NCBI RefSeq assembly: GCF_003289955.1
Contig: NZ_QLZR01000012.1
Coordinates: 1 to 46,571 of the forward strand
Direction of reading: 5' to 3'
DNA: 46,571 nt
Origin: Planococcus halotolerans
GTDB taxonomy: Bacteria > Bacillota > Bacilli > Bacillales_A > Planococcaceae
Shown here piece by piece: positions 29,774 to 40,561 of the stretch. Every line of letters begins with the position of its first letter. Within the stretch, counting starts at the first letter, position 1. A program made the position numbers and the translations under genes. The notes under the pieces were generated by a model. The model had not been told where the DNA came from. It saw only the letters and a program-made list of their open reading frames with translations, and searched no databases.

Positions 29774-29786
29774 CTGTCTGTTAAAT

Positions 29787-30071
29787 TCACACGCCCGCTT
29801 CTTCAAACACGGGATCATTCTCACTTTGTTCATAAGCAGCCAACACAGCTTGCTGAAGCTTACTTCTTGTTCCTGAGTTAATCGGATGTGCTATATCTCT
29901 GAATTCGCCATCCGGAGTTCGTTTACTGGGCATCGCTACGAACAAGCCGTCATTTCCATCAATCACCCGAATATCATGTACAACAAACTCGTTGTCCAGG
30001 GTGATGGAAGCGATTGCTCTCATACGGCCATCCGTTTGAACCCGTCTCAACCTCACATCAGTTACTTCCAT
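29787..30071 (-). CDS. spoVG: SpoVG RNA/DNA-binding regulator
   Basis: Small global regulator of the SpoVG family, which binds nucleic acids and affects septation, capsule and virulence in different Firmicutes. The 94-residue protein is nearly identical to the B. subtilis form through residue 70 ([40 protein letters not shown]). The C-terminal tail varies. The ATG at 30071 has AGGTGA upstream; start codons three and two codons earlier are open but out of register with the ribosome site. SpoVG is common in non-sporulating Firmicutes such as Staphylococcus and Listeria. The promoter upstream matches sigma-H. Confidence 0.97.
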   Translation of the reverse strand: MEVTDVRLRRVQTDGRMRAIASITLDNEFVVHDIRVIDGNDGLFVAMPSKRTPDGEFRDIAHPINSGTRSKLQQAVLAAYEQSENDPVFEEAGV

Positions 30072-30118
30072 TCTCATCACCTCTCCCCTAAGATGTAATT
30101 TTTGGAGCTTTTTATGTT

Positions 30119-30145
30119 ATTCGCTATTAAGGACTAATATCCTTC
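30119..30145 (-). promoter_or_regulatory. Sigma-H promoter for spoVG
   Basis: Minus strand GAAGGATAT (30137-30145), 13-bp spacer, CGAAT (30119-30123). This fits the sigma-H consensus RWAGGAWWT - N12-14 - HGAAT at every position. It lies about 48 bp before the spoVG ATG. The -35 is embedded in an AAGGA/TCCTT inverted repeat. Confidence 0.75.
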
Positions 30146-30182
30146 AAAAATTACAAAATTTATTAGAATATTTTGTTTTTAT

Positions 30183-30217
30183 GATAAAAAAATAAAACTG
30201 CCTGTAAAAGGCAGTTT
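30183..30217 (-). terminator. Intrinsic terminator after ridA
   Basis: Nine-base stem AAACTGCCT / AGGCAGTTT with a five-base loop and a T-rich tail on the minus strand. It insulates spoVG from the purR-ridA unit. Confidence 0.9.
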
Positions 30218-30224
30218 CATTTCC

Positions 30225-30599
30225 TTACTTAACTTTCGCAATAACTTCGATTTCAACTTTCACATCTTTCGGCAATCTGGCCACTTCCACTGTAGAGCGG
30301 GCCGGTTTATGGTCACCGAAATAAGAGGCGTAAATTTCATTCAGCGCAGCAAAATCATTCATGTCCTTGATGAAAACGGTTGTTTTAATAACGTTATCCA
30401 GTGAGGAGCCCGCTTCTGCCAAGACCGCTTTCAGGTTGGCAAAAACCTGATGGGCCTGTTCGCCGATTGTATCTCCTGCAATGTCACCTGCAGGCGTCAA
30501 TGGAATCTGTCCTGAACTATAGAACATGTCGCCGGACACGACACCTTGTGAATACGGGCCGATTGCGGCCGCTGCTTTATCAGTTGCTACATATTTCAT
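30225..30599 (-). CDS. ridA: RidA family enamine/imine deaminase (YabJ)
   Basis: Hydrolyses reactive 2-aminoacrylate and related enamines released by PLP enzymes. The 124-residue protein has the family marks [10 protein letters not shown] at about 14-23, the YSSGQIPL segment and the [12 protein letters not shown] block with the carboxylate-binding arginine near 103. The ATG at 30599 follows GGAGG and lies 3 nt from the purR stop. B. subtilis YabJ is cotranscribed with purR and linked to purine repression. A terminator follows. Confidence 0.96.
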   Translation of the reverse strand: MKYVATDKAAAAIGPYSQGVVSGDMFYSSGQIPLTPAGDIAGDTIGEQAHQVFANLKAVLAEAGSSLDNVIKTTVFIKDMNDFAALNEIYASYFGDHKPARSTVEVARLPKDVKVEIEVIAKVK

Positions 30600-30601
30600 G
30601 A

Positions 30602-31429
30602 TCAATAACCTCCATCCGAGAAATAGTTTCCTTCTTGTAATTCAATTTTCCGTTCTTTTTCGCTGACCTCGCGCAATTTAACAAGTGATAAGTATTTTTC
30701 AACCAATTGTTCATCCTTATGTTCCGCTTCCACAAGCACTGCCACTCCGGCGAGCGTGCATTCGAATTCTTCGAGGAGATTCTTCATGCCGTTCATCGTG
30801 CCGCCGACCTTCATGAAATCGTCTGTGATCAGCACACGCTGACCGCTCTTCATGCTGCGTTTCGACAACACCATCGTCTGGATGCGCCGGGACGAACCTG
30901 ACACGTAATTAATGCTGACAGTGGAGCCTTCGGTGACTTTACTGTCGCGGCGTACGATAACGACCGGAACATTCAAATGCCGCGCGATGGCATGGGCGAT
31001 TGGAATGCCTTTTGTCGCCACTGTCATGATGACATCGATTTTCTGATGCGCAAATGCCGTGGCGAAAACTTTGCCGACGCGGTTCATCATATCCGGATTG
31101 CCCAGTACATCGGTCATATACAAATAGCCTCCCGGCAGAAGCCGGTCAGAATGGCTCAATTCACTGATCAGTTCCTGCATGATCGCTCTGATTTCCGGTT
31201 CCTGCAATTTCGGAATATATTTCACTCCTCCTGCAGCTCCGGGCACCGTCGCCAATAAACCAATGCCTTTTTGCTCAAAAGTCTCTTTGACGATTCCTAA
31301 ATCTTCACTGATGGACGATTTGGCCGATTCATATAAATCGGAGAAATACGTCAGCGGAATCAATTTATGTGGATGCTCCAATAAGTAATGCGTCATATCT
31401 ACTAAACGTTCACTGCGTTTCCACTTCAT
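30602..31429 (-). CDS. purR: Pur operon repressor PurR
   Basis: DNA-binding repressor of purine synthesis and transport genes, relieved by PRPP. The 275-residue protein has an N-terminal winged helix (about 1-73: [20 protein letters not shown]) joined to a phosphoribosyltransferase-like domain with the PRPP loop [13 protein letters not shown] at 199-211. The ATG has AGGAG upstream. It starts the purR-ridA pair, after ispE. The adjoining 56-nt gap contains no convincing PurBox by eye. Its ligand is made by Prs, encoded in the next block. Confidence 0.97.
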   Translation of the reverse strand: MKWKRSERLVDMTHYLLEHPHKLIPLTYFSDLYESAKSSISEDLGIVKETFEQKGIGLLATVPGAAGGVKYIPKLQEPEIRAIMQELISELSHSDRLLPGGYLYMTDVLGNPDMMNRVGKVFATAFAHQKIDVIMTVATKGIPIAHAIARHLNVPVVIVRRDSKVTEGSTVSINYVSGSSRRIQTMVLSKRSMKSGQRVLITDDFMKVGGTMNGMKNLLEEFECTLAGVAVLVEAEHKDEQLVEKYLSLVKLREVSEKERKIELQEGNYFSDGGY

Positions 31430-31485
31430 TTTCCACTCTCCTGAACACGAATGATTTATAGAAAACTTACCATAATTATCCGTCT

Positions 31486-32349
31486 TTAAGCAAGTGGGTC
31501 CCGCTCGCCGACCAGTCTTACGGCGTATACTTCTGCACAGAAACCGCGCAATCCGTTATAGATGCGTGGAATACGCGCTTCCTGCTGCACTAATCCGAAG
31601 ACAGTCGGTCCGCTGCCGCTCATAAGTACAGCGTCTGCTCCGAACTTCTTCATTTGATCTTTTATCTGTGCCACTTCGGGATACAAGGATAATGTGACAC
31701 TTTCCAAAGCATTTCCTAAGTTTGCGCAGACACCGGCGTAATCTTTATTTTCAATCGCCTCGATCATTTTTTGTGTATTCGGATGCTCTGCTTTATTGAC
31801 ATCGAAGGCACCGTAAACTTCAGCGGTGGAAACACCGATTGTCGGTTTTGCAAGAATGACCCAGCAATTCGGCGGTGCCGGGAGCTGTTGGATGATTTCG
31901 CCGCGGCCTTTTGCAAGCGCCGTCCCCCCGTATACGCAAAAAGCGACATCTGAACCGATCTTCGTGCCCAGTTCAGCCAACTCATCCAATGAAAGATTCA
32001 GATTCCATAACTTATTCAAGCCTTTTAGTGTCGCAGCTGCATCACTGCTTCCACCCGCCAGTCCCGCAGCAACCGGAATCTGTTTATCGAGCTTGATGAT
32101 AACTCCGGATTTGATGTGGTAGGTGTCTTTCAATAACTTCGCCGCCTGATAGGCAAGATTGCGCGAATCATTCGGCACAAAGCGATCGGCTGATTCGATA
32201 TGGATTCCGCGTTCGGTTTCCATCAGCCCGATGCGGTCTGCAAGATCCACAGTAGTCATGATCATTTCGACCTCATGGTAATTGTCAGGTCTTTTATGTA
32301 GTACATCCAATGTTAAGTTGATTTTGGCAGGTGCCTTCACATAGAGCAT
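31486..32349 (-). CDS. ispE: 4-diphosphocytidyl-2-C-methyl-D-erythritol kinase
   Basis: Fourth step of the MEP isoprenoid pathway, phosphorylating CDP-methylerythritol. The GHMP-kinase glycine loop [15 protein letters not shown] lies at about 92-106. The N-terminal [22 protein letters not shown] block and the C-terminal [10 protein letters not shown] motif are conserved. The ATG at 32349 has AGGAG nine bases upstream; a GTG two codons earlier is only 3 nt from it and so less likely. In B. subtilis sspF, a spore protein gene, lies between veg and ispE; it is absent here. Confidence 0.96.
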   Translation of the reverse strand: MLYVKAPAKINLTLDVLHKRPDNYHEVEMIMTTVDLADRIGLMETERGIHIESADRFVPNDSRNLAYQAAKLLKDTYHIKSGVIIKLDKQIPVAAGLAGGSSDAAATLKGLNKLWNLNLSLDELAELGTKIGSDVAFCVYGGTALAKGRGEIIQQLPAPPNCWVILAKPTIGVSTAEVYGAFDVNKAEHPNTQKMIEAIENKDYAGVCANLGNALESVTLSLYPEVAQIKDQMKKFGADAVLMSGSGPTVFGLVQQEARIPRIYNGLRGFCAEVYAVRLVGERDPLA

Positions 32350-32423
32350 CTCCACTGTCTCCTTTTATAATCTGATGAAGACTATTTTAACACACGGTGG
32401 TGGAATGGGGAGTTTTTGGGGAA

Positions 32424-32466
32424 AAAACAAAAAACCCATACACTGCCGAAGCCGGCAAGGTATGGG
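32424..32466 (-). terminator. Intrinsic terminator after veg
   Basis: Outer stem CCCATAC / GTATGGG and inner stem TGCCG / CGGCA around a four-base loop, followed by a T-rich tract on the minus strand. Confidence 0.9.
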
Positions 32467-32495
32467 CTACAAAGAAAATATAAAATATAGTTCGA

Positions 32496-32759
32496 TTATT
32501 TAACGACTAAAGCGTCTTCTGTTCCTTCATACACAGTGATTTCCACTGCTTCTGTCAGGATGTCCGCGTAGCTGTAGGACACTCTTTCAAATGCATGTTC
32601 ATCTTGATCTAACTCAATTACGAACACGGAGTGATATGTTTCGCGCAGGATTCCGGCACGTTCGACCGTTTTCTTGCGACCTCCGTTTGCTTTCAACAGC
32701 AATCGTTTCCCTAAATGCAAATCCAACGACTTCTTGATATCCGCCAAAGTTTTGGGCAT
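32496..32759 (-). CDS. veg: Veg protein (biofilm-associated)
   Basis: Highly expressed small protein of 87 residues, close to B. subtilis Veg along its length ([46 protein letters not shown]). In B. subtilis Veg stimulates biofilm matrix genes by countering SinR; the biochemical mechanism is unsettled. The fold is a small beta-barrel-like domain common in Firmicutes. The ribosome site is GTGAGGTG. It has its own promoter and terminator, forming a single-gene unit between ksgA and ispE. The yabG protease gene (spore coat) that precedes veg in B. subtilis is missing. Confidence 0.95.
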   Translation of the reverse strand: MPKTLADIKKSLDLHLGKRLLLKANGGRKKTVERAGILRETYHSVFVIELDQDEHAFERVSYSYADILTEAVEITVYEGTEDALVVK

Positions 32760-32784
32760 TTTGTCTACACCTCACTATAAATAA

Positions 32785-32813
32785 ACCTTACTACAAAATG
32801 CCCAAATTGTCAA
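32785..32813 (-). promoter_or_regulatory. Promoter for veg
   Basis: Perfect minus-strand -35 TTGACA (32808-32813) with a 17-bp spacer to a poor -10 TAAGGT (32785-32790). The -35 is flanked by AT-rich DNA, as in the strong B. subtilis veg promoter, but the -10 here is weaker. Confidence 0.5.
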
Positions 32814-32919
32814 ATAAATTTTTAATTTTATCTTGGAATCCGCTTGGTGTCAATATTTATTTATCCGAAATACCCTTTTTTATTCGAGTTGTGCCGTTTT
32901 TTCAACAGAATGATGGAAA

Positions 32920-34355
<1,436 letters not shown>

Positions 34356-34416
34356 CAGTTGTTCCTCGTTTCAAAACTTTTTGTTTTAGTTTACCCTGTT
34401 CCGGCTAAACATGTAA

Positions 34417-34448
34417 AAAGCTTTCCCGGGCTGCCCCGGGAAAGCTTT
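34417..34448 (-). terminator. Intrinsic terminator after yabE
   Basis: Perfect 14-bp stem AAAGCTTTCCCGGG / CCCGGGAAAGCTTT with a four-base loop and T run; one of the strongest hairpins in the window. Confidence 0.95.
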
Positions 34449-34464
34449 CCAATTTCTTTATTAA

Positions 34465-35772
34465 TTAATCCAGAATTTTAATCTTCACTTGCTTGCGTCC
34501 GAACGCCAATGCTGCAGAGCGGTCCGGCATGAAGATATCGATTTTATTGCCTTTGATAGCGCCGCCTGTATCACCTGCGATTGCATGTCCGTAACCTTCA
34601 ACCCATACTTTCGAGCCAAGTGGAATAACAGAAGGGTCAACCGCGATTACTTTCAGGTGCGGGTTGGCAAGCAGGTTAATGCCTGTTGCCGTGATGCCTG
34701 AGCATCCTGTGCAGGAAGCTGTGTAAGCTGTTGCCGATACATAGAACTCGCGGCTGCTTGATGGTTCACTGCTTTGAGCTGGTGCTGCTGTTTTCGTTGT
34801 TTTAGTCGATGTTGCTGCCGGCTGAGATGCTGCTGCTTTTTTCGGAGCAGGAGCTGCCGCTTTTGTATCAGTTCCGCGGGAAACACTTGCAACAACAGTT
34901 TTCGTTCCGACTGCCACGACTTGTTTCTTCGCTTCTTTGATGACTTTCTCGCCTTTAAGTTCACGTTTTACTTCTTTGCCGTTTTCCATAACAACTTCAT
35001 AAGTCTTTTCTACAAGACCTTCTTCGCCTTTTTGAACTACTTTTTCAGATCCTTTCAAAAGAGAGGAATCTTTCTTTGTTTCTTTGGCGAATTTCACTGA
35101 ATCTTCCACTACATCGGTGACCTTTTCTACACGAACAACTTTAACTTCAGATCCGGGAAGGATTAATTCATCCATATCTTTTTCTACGCGATCAAGATCG
35201 CTCAAAGTGATTTTATGCTGTTTTAAAAAGTCAGCGACCGTAGTCGAAGTGGACCATACTTTCTTTTCTTCCAGTCCATCAAGAATTGTCACTTCATAAG
35301 CTTTTTCAACAGAAATAGCAGTATTTGCATCTACTTCTTCGTTTAGTGCAGGTGTTACTTTATCATGTTCAGTAATTTCAACGTCCGCTTTTGCCAAAAT
35401 ATCTTCGACCGTATTCGAAGTTGTCCAGGCAGATGTCGGTTTGCCGTCCACTGTAATGGTAAATTGATCGGCTTCCGTCCATTCAATTACGATATCTTTA
35501 TCGATTGAAGCTTCTGCTGTATGGCTCAAATAGTCATCCTGTCCTACTTTGATTTCCTGCTCTGCAAGAAACGCCCCTACTGTTTCAGCGTGGGTTTTGA
35601 CTTCTTCTTTTTCACCGTTTGCAATCATCGTGACGGTGTTTTTCGTACCTTCATAAATCGCGAAAACCATAACTGCTGCAAACATCAGCACCGTAGCCAA
35701 CGTGATGATCACTGATTTCTTTTTGGATGCTTTTATTGTTGAGTAATTATTATCCTCTTCTTCTTTCGTCAA
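34465..35772 (-). CDS. yabE: YabE: cell-wall protein with DUF348, G5 and 3D domains (Rpf-like)
   Basis: Predicted membrane-anchored or secreted wall-remodelling protein, related to the stationary-phase survival group YocH/YabE. From the TTG at 35772 (435 residues) there is a cytoplasmic basic start, a membrane segment at about 20-42, three DUF348 repeats, a G5 domain, a low-complexity Ala/Pro/Thr/Ser linker and a C-terminal 3D domain with its conserved aspartates (VIAVDPSVIPLGSKV, AGDTGGAIKGNKIDIF), a fold like MltA lytic enzymes. The TTG is chosen because GAGGAGGAG lies eight bases upstream. The in-frame ATG at 35793 would fall at the predicted transcription start, leaving no leader. Confidence 0.9.
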   Translation of the reverse strand: MTKEEEDNNYSTIKASKKKSVIITLATVLMFAAVMVFAIYEGTKNTVTMIANGEKEEVKTHAETVGAFLAEQEIKVGQDDYLSHTAEASIDKDIVIEWTEADQFTITVDGKPTSAWTTSNTVEDILAKADVEITEHDKVTPALNEEVDANTAISVEKAYEVTILDGLEEKKVWSTSTTVADFLKQHKITLSDLDRVEKDMDELILPGSEVKVVRVEKVTDVVEDSVKFAKETKKDSSLLKGSEKVVQKGEEGLVEKTYEVVMENGKEVKRELKGEKVIKEAKKQVVAVGTKTVVASVSRGTDTKAAAPAPKKAAASQPAATSTKTTKTAAPAQSSEPSSSREFYVSATAYTASCTGCSGITATGINLLANPHLKVIAVDPSVIPLGSKVWVEGYGHAIAGDTGGAIKGNKIDIFMPDRSAALAFGRKQVKIKILD

Positions 35773-35800
35773 ATGTAACTCCTCCTCATTCACCTGTGTG

Positions 35801-35830
35801 ATTATATAGACTCATTTAGTTGCATGTCAA
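35801..35830 (-). promoter_or_regulatory. Sigma-A promoter for yabE, perfect hexamers
   Basis: Minus strand TTGACA (35825-35830), 18-bp spacer, TATAAT (35801-35806). Transcription should start near 35793, about 20 nt before the proposed TTG start. Confidence 0.85.
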
Positions 35831-35859
35831 TTAGAACGGGTTTCAGCCATTCTTTCTCT

Positions 35860-36627
35860 TTAGTTCAATTTAAAGAATCTTTCAGCATTCTGTGTGGTGA
35901 TTTTTGCCACTTCTTCCACCGGCAAGTCTCTCAAGCGGGCGATTTCTTCCGCCACCAGCGTTACATAGGAAGGTTCATTGCGTTTTCCGCGGTAAGGGTG
36001 AGGCGCAAGATAAGGCGCGTCTGTTTCGATCAATAAATGTTCGAGCGGGATCTGTGCTGCGACTTCCTTAGGCTTTTTGGCATTCTTGAATGTCACAGGT
36101 CCGCCAAGGGAAATCATGAAATTCATATCAATGCTGATCTGTGCCGTTTCGACGCTGCCACCGAAGCAGTGCATAATGCCGCCGACTTCCGCCGCATTTT
36201 CCTCTTTCAGGATAGTCAAAACGTCTTCTGTCGCTTCACGGTTGTGGATGATAATCGGCAGCTGCAGTTTTTTCGCCAGCTGTATCTGCTTGCGGAAAAC
36301 TTCCTGCTGGATGTCTTTGGGCGATTTGTCCCAATGGTAATCCAGGCCTGTTTCACCGATGCCGACGACTTTCGGATGGGCTGAAAGTTCTTCGATCCAT
36401 TCCAGATCAGCGTTCGTGCAATCAACCGCATCAACCGGATGCCAGCCAATCACTGCATAAAGGAAATCGTATTCTTCTATTAATGCCATGGCGCGTTCAA
36501 TCGTCTTCCGATCAAAACCGATGACAATCATTTTTGTAACATTGTTTTCTAATGCGCGTTCGATGACTTCTTTCAAATCATCATCGTATTGGTCAGCATT
36601 TAAATGTACGTGAGTATCAATAAACAT
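35860..36627 (-). CDS. yabD: TatD-family metal-dependent deoxyribonuclease YabD
   Basis: Amidohydrolase-fold nuclease of the TatD group. The 255-residue reading from the ATG at 36627 (AAGGAG seven bases upstream) starts MFIDTHVHLNADQYDDDL, the metal-binding HxH motif. Other metal/active-site motifs are GETGLDYHWDKSP near 92-104, HNREATED near 127-134, HCFGG near 153 and ETDAPYLAPHP near 203-213. A longer frame extends upstream by 34 codons without ribosome site. It follows metG and its terminator, as in B. subtilis. Confidence 0.95.
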   Translation of the reverse strand: MFIDTHVHLNADQYDDDLKEVIERALENNVTKMIVIGFDRKTIERAMALIEEYDFLYAVIGWHPVDAVDCTNADLEWIEELSAHPKVVGIGETGLDYHWDKSPKDIQQEVFRKQIQLAKKLQLPIIIHNREATEDVLTILKEENAAEVGGIMHCFGGSVETAQISIDMNFMISLGGPVTFKNAKKPKEVAAQIPLEHLLIETDAPYLAPHPYRGKRNEPSYVTLVAEEIARLRDLPVEEVAKITTQNAERFFKLN

Positions 36628-36773
36628 ATGCATTCTCCTTACGTTAAGCTTTATTTTATCCGTAAACTTCATTTCTTTCTTCTCAGTAATATTACATTTG
36701 TATAACAAAACATCTTTTTTGCGTGACATTTTACCCGGAATCCTTTAAAAAAAGACTGCAAAATTCACCATAA

Positions 36774-36804
36774 TAAAAATGGTCCGCTCAGTCAAGCGGA
36801 CCAT
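36774..36804 (-). terminator. Intrinsic terminator after metG
   Basis: Perfect ten-base stem ATGGTCCGCT / AGCGGACCAT with a six-base loop and five T on the minus strand. Confidence 0.92.
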
Positions 36805-36818
36805 CTTCAGATAAAGAT

Positions 36819-38813
<1,995 letters not shown>

Positions 38814-38913
38814 TTAACGAAGTCCGCAATTTTGTACAATCTTTCAATCTTAGGCGTTCCAAGGTATTTTTTGTAAAAATATTATATCTAAATTTCTGTT
38901 TAATTTTACCAAT

Positions 38914-38920
38914 TGTCGAA
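38914..38920 (+). promoter_or_regulatory. Possible third Spo0A box in the metG-abrB spacer
   Basis: TGTCGAA matches the 0A-box heptamer TGNCGAA. It lies about 90 bp upstream of the abrB -35 and about 28 bp upstream of the putative metG -10. A single heptamer can arise by chance, so support is weak. Confidence 0.3.
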
Positions 38921-39009
38921 TCGTTGCCATTTAAAGCGGTTCTTTTTAAAGAATTTAATAATATATGTCATAAATTATGGTATTTCGTTATAAATTCGAT
39001 AGTTTTTTG

Positions 39010-39038
39010 TTGACCTGGAAGAAAGGAGTTGGTATGAT
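39010..39038 (+). promoter_or_regulatory. Sigma-A promoter for abrB
   Basis: -35 TTGACC (39010-39015), 17-bp spacer, -10 TATGAT (39033-39038). Transcription should begin near 39045. The rest of the 330-bp metG-abrB spacer (38778-39107) is AT-rich and holds the divergent promoters and 0A boxes only. Confidence 0.8.
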
Positions 39039-39058
39039 TTATGACAGGAAGTGGTAAT

Positions 39059-39075
39059 TGTCGAATTTTGGCGAA
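39059..39075 (+). promoter_or_regulatory. Tandem Spo0A boxes downstream of the abrB promoter
   Basis: TGTCGAA (39059-39065) and TGGCGAA (39069-39075) each match the 0A-box TGNCGAA. They are direct repeats with a 3-bp gap, so one helical turn apart, the arrangement of the B. subtilis abrB operator. They lie about 15-30 nt past the predicted transcription start, where bound Spo0A would block elongation or initiation. Confidence 0.75.
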
Positions 39076-39107
39076 AACATCTAAAAAATTCAAGGGGGAC
39101 GAATATT

Positions 39108-39386
39108 ATGAAATCAACAGGTATCGTACGTAAAGTTGACGAATTGGGCCGTGTAGTTATTCCAATCGAATTGCGCCGCACATTGGGGATCGCAGAGAAA
39201 GACGCTTTGGAGATCTATGTCGATGATGACAAAATCATCTTGAAAAAATACATGCCGAACATGACTTGCGCTGTAACAGGTGAAGTATCGGACGACAACA
39301 TGAAACTTGTCGGCGGCAAATTGGTCTTGAGTTCTGAAGGCGCAGAAATGCTGATGAAAGAAATTCAAGGCAACTTGAAAAAATAA
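39108..39386 (+). CDS. abrB: Transition-state regulator AbrB
   Basis: DNA-binding repressor of stationary-phase genes during exponential growth. The 92-residue protein has the swapped-hairpin AbrB N-terminal domain almost identical to B. subtilis (MKSTGIVRKVDELGRVVIPI, ELRRTLGIAEKDALEIYVDD, then NMTCAVTGEVSDDN). C-terminal dimer segment ends KEIQGNLKK. The ATG at 39108 follows AAGGGGG; an upstream ATG 19 codons earlier lies over the 0A boxes and is not supported. It is transcribed opposite to metG and rsmI, as in B. subtilis. Confidence 0.97.
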   Translation: MKSTGIVRKVDELGRVVIPIELRRTLGIAEKDALEIYVDDDKIILKKYMPNMTCAVTGEVSDDNMKLVGGKLVLSSEGAEMLMKEIQGNLKK

Positions 39387-39393
39387 GTTTTTT

Positions 39394-39424
39394 AAAACCG
39401 GAGCGCTTCATGCGCTCCGGTTTT
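39394..39424. terminator. Bidirectional terminator between abrB and rsmI
   Basis: Thirteen-base perfect stem AAAACCGGAGCGC / GCGCTCCGGTTTT with a five-base loop. It serves the convergent abrB (plus) and rsmI (minus) transcripts. Confidence 0.95.
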
Positions 39425-39425
39425 T

Positions 39426-40295
39426 TTAAGTATGAAACGCCTGATAAACATCTCGTTTCGACAATTTCCGGTCTGTCGAGACCTTTTTTATCGCCTCTTT
39501 TGAGGAAAGCTGTTCCCGCTCCATCACTTCTTCGACGTGTTCTTCTATTGATAAATCTTCCCACCAGACCGACGTTTCGACAAGATCCGGTTCTGCATTC
39601 CCTTCGATGATCAGGCAGAATTCACCGCGTATTTCATTGGCGTCCGCCCATTCCACCGCTTGTTCCACCGTCCCTCTCAGGAACTCTTCGAATTTCTTGG
39701 TCACTTCCCGCGCCAGGACAATCCGTCGGTCATTGCCGAAATTCTTCTGGATACTTTTCAGGCTTTCCTTTAACCGGTGAGGCGCTTCATAAAAAATAAG
39801 CGTCTCGCGGTTTTGGCTCAATAGCTCAAGTTCAGCCTGCCGCTCTTTTTTATTGCGTGACAGAAAGCCGTAGAACTGGAACGGCTGAGGTGCAATGCCG
39901 GAAGCGATAAGCGCACTGAGCGCTGCATTGGCCCCGGGAATCGGCACGACCGGAAAGCCTTCCGCTATCGCCCGTTTTACGATATCCTCACCAGGATCGG
40001 AAATACACGGCATACCCGCGTCGCTGACAAGTGCCACTGATTTTCCTTCTTCCAGGTAAGCCAGAATTTTATGACCGCCGCTTTCCTGGTTATGTTCATG
40101 ATAACTGACCAGCTTCGTTTGAATATCAAAGTAATTGCAGAGTTTTTTTGTATTTCTCGTATCTTCCGCTGCAATGATATCGACTTCTTTTAAAATGCGC
40201 AGCGCACGGACCGTCATGTCTTCGAGATTGCCGATCGGCGTCGCAACAAGATATAAAGTTGCTGTTGTTTCCTGAAAACTTTTCTGGGATTTCAT
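39426..40295 (-). CDS. rsmI: 16S rRNA (cytidine-2'-O) methyltransferase RsmI
   Basis: Methylates the ribose of C1402 in 16S rRNA. The 289-residue protein belongs to the tetrapyrrole-methylase fold: YLVATPIGNLEDMT near 15-28, AEDTRNTKKL near 43-52, the SDAGMPCISDPG SAM-binding loop near 90-101 and PGANAALSALIASG near 119-132. The ATG shares one base with the yazA stop (TGATG) and AAGGAG lies eight bases before it, so it is coupled to yazA. Order yabB-yazA-rsmI (yabC) agrees with B. subtilis. Confidence 0.97.
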   Translation of the reverse strand: MKSQKSFQETTATLYLVATPIGNLEDMTVRALRILKEVDIIAAEDTRNTKKLCNYFDIQTKLVSYHEHNQESGGHKILAYLEEGKSVALVSDAGMPCISDPGEDIVKRAIAEGFPVVPIPGANAALSALIASGIAPQPFQFYGFLSRNKKERQAELELLSQNRETLIFYEAPHRLKESLKSIQKNFGNDRRIVLAREVTKKFEEFLRGTVEQAVEWADANEIRGEFCLIIEGNAEPDLVETSVWWEDLSIEEHVEEVMEREQLSSKEAIKKVSTDRKLSKRDVYQAFHT

Positions 40296-40561
40296 CAGAC
40301 CTGCTCCTTCCCTTCAGCAATATAACGGATTTTTTTCGCTTTCGTTAATTGCTTGAAGGCATATTCCGCCTTCATCGCTTCCGGCTTTGTTTCAAATTCT
40401 TCGAAATGAATCACTTTCACCGGCCCTCTCGCCCGTGTGTATTTCGCGCCTTTGCCGGCATTATGTGTTTCCAGCCGTTTCTGCAAATCATTGGTATAGC
40501 CCGCGTAATAGGAATTGTCGGCACATTCAAGCACATAGAAATAATGGCTATTTGTCTCCAT
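40295..40561 (-). CDS. yazA: GIY-YIG nuclease-domain protein YazA
   Basis: UPF0213-family single-domain protein of 88 residues. It carries the GIY-YIG equivalent [20 protein letters not shown] at about 6-25, with the conserved Arg in [20 protein letters not shown] and the Glu in [17 protein letters not shown]. Family members are probable structure-specific DNA nucleases, but the physiological role of YazA is unclear. The ATG at 40561 overlaps the yabB end by 14 nt and the ribosome site is weak, so expression depends on coupling; the longer frame upstream lies within yabB. Confidence 0.93.
   Translation of the reverse strand: METNSHYFYVLECADNSYYAGYTNDLQKRLETHNAGKGAKYTRARGPVKVIHFEEFETKPEAMKAEYAFKQLTKAKKIRYIAEGKEQV

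Larger units (their letters stand above)
29288..29786. other. Long spoVG-glmU intergenic region, no gene recognised
   Basis: No open frame here resembles a known protein and no tRNA or named riboswitch can be recognised. Contents: the spoVG terminator (29742-29773), an inverted repeat GCGGC/GCCGC near 29682-29700, a perfect AACCTTG/CAAGGTT hairpin at 29583-29602 followed by T residues on the minus strand, and the structure at 29334-29377 just before glmU. A glmU promoter must lie here, but I see no clear sigma-A match. Confidence 0.5.

Noticed and set aside
31430..31485. PurBox for autoregulation of purR
   Set aside because: CGAA-like words occur in the gap, but the two-box arrangement with the CCGAAC core is not met.
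39457..39465. TTCGACA (reverse 0A box) inside rsmI
   Set aside because: Single heptamer within coding sequence and not near a promoter; expected by chance.
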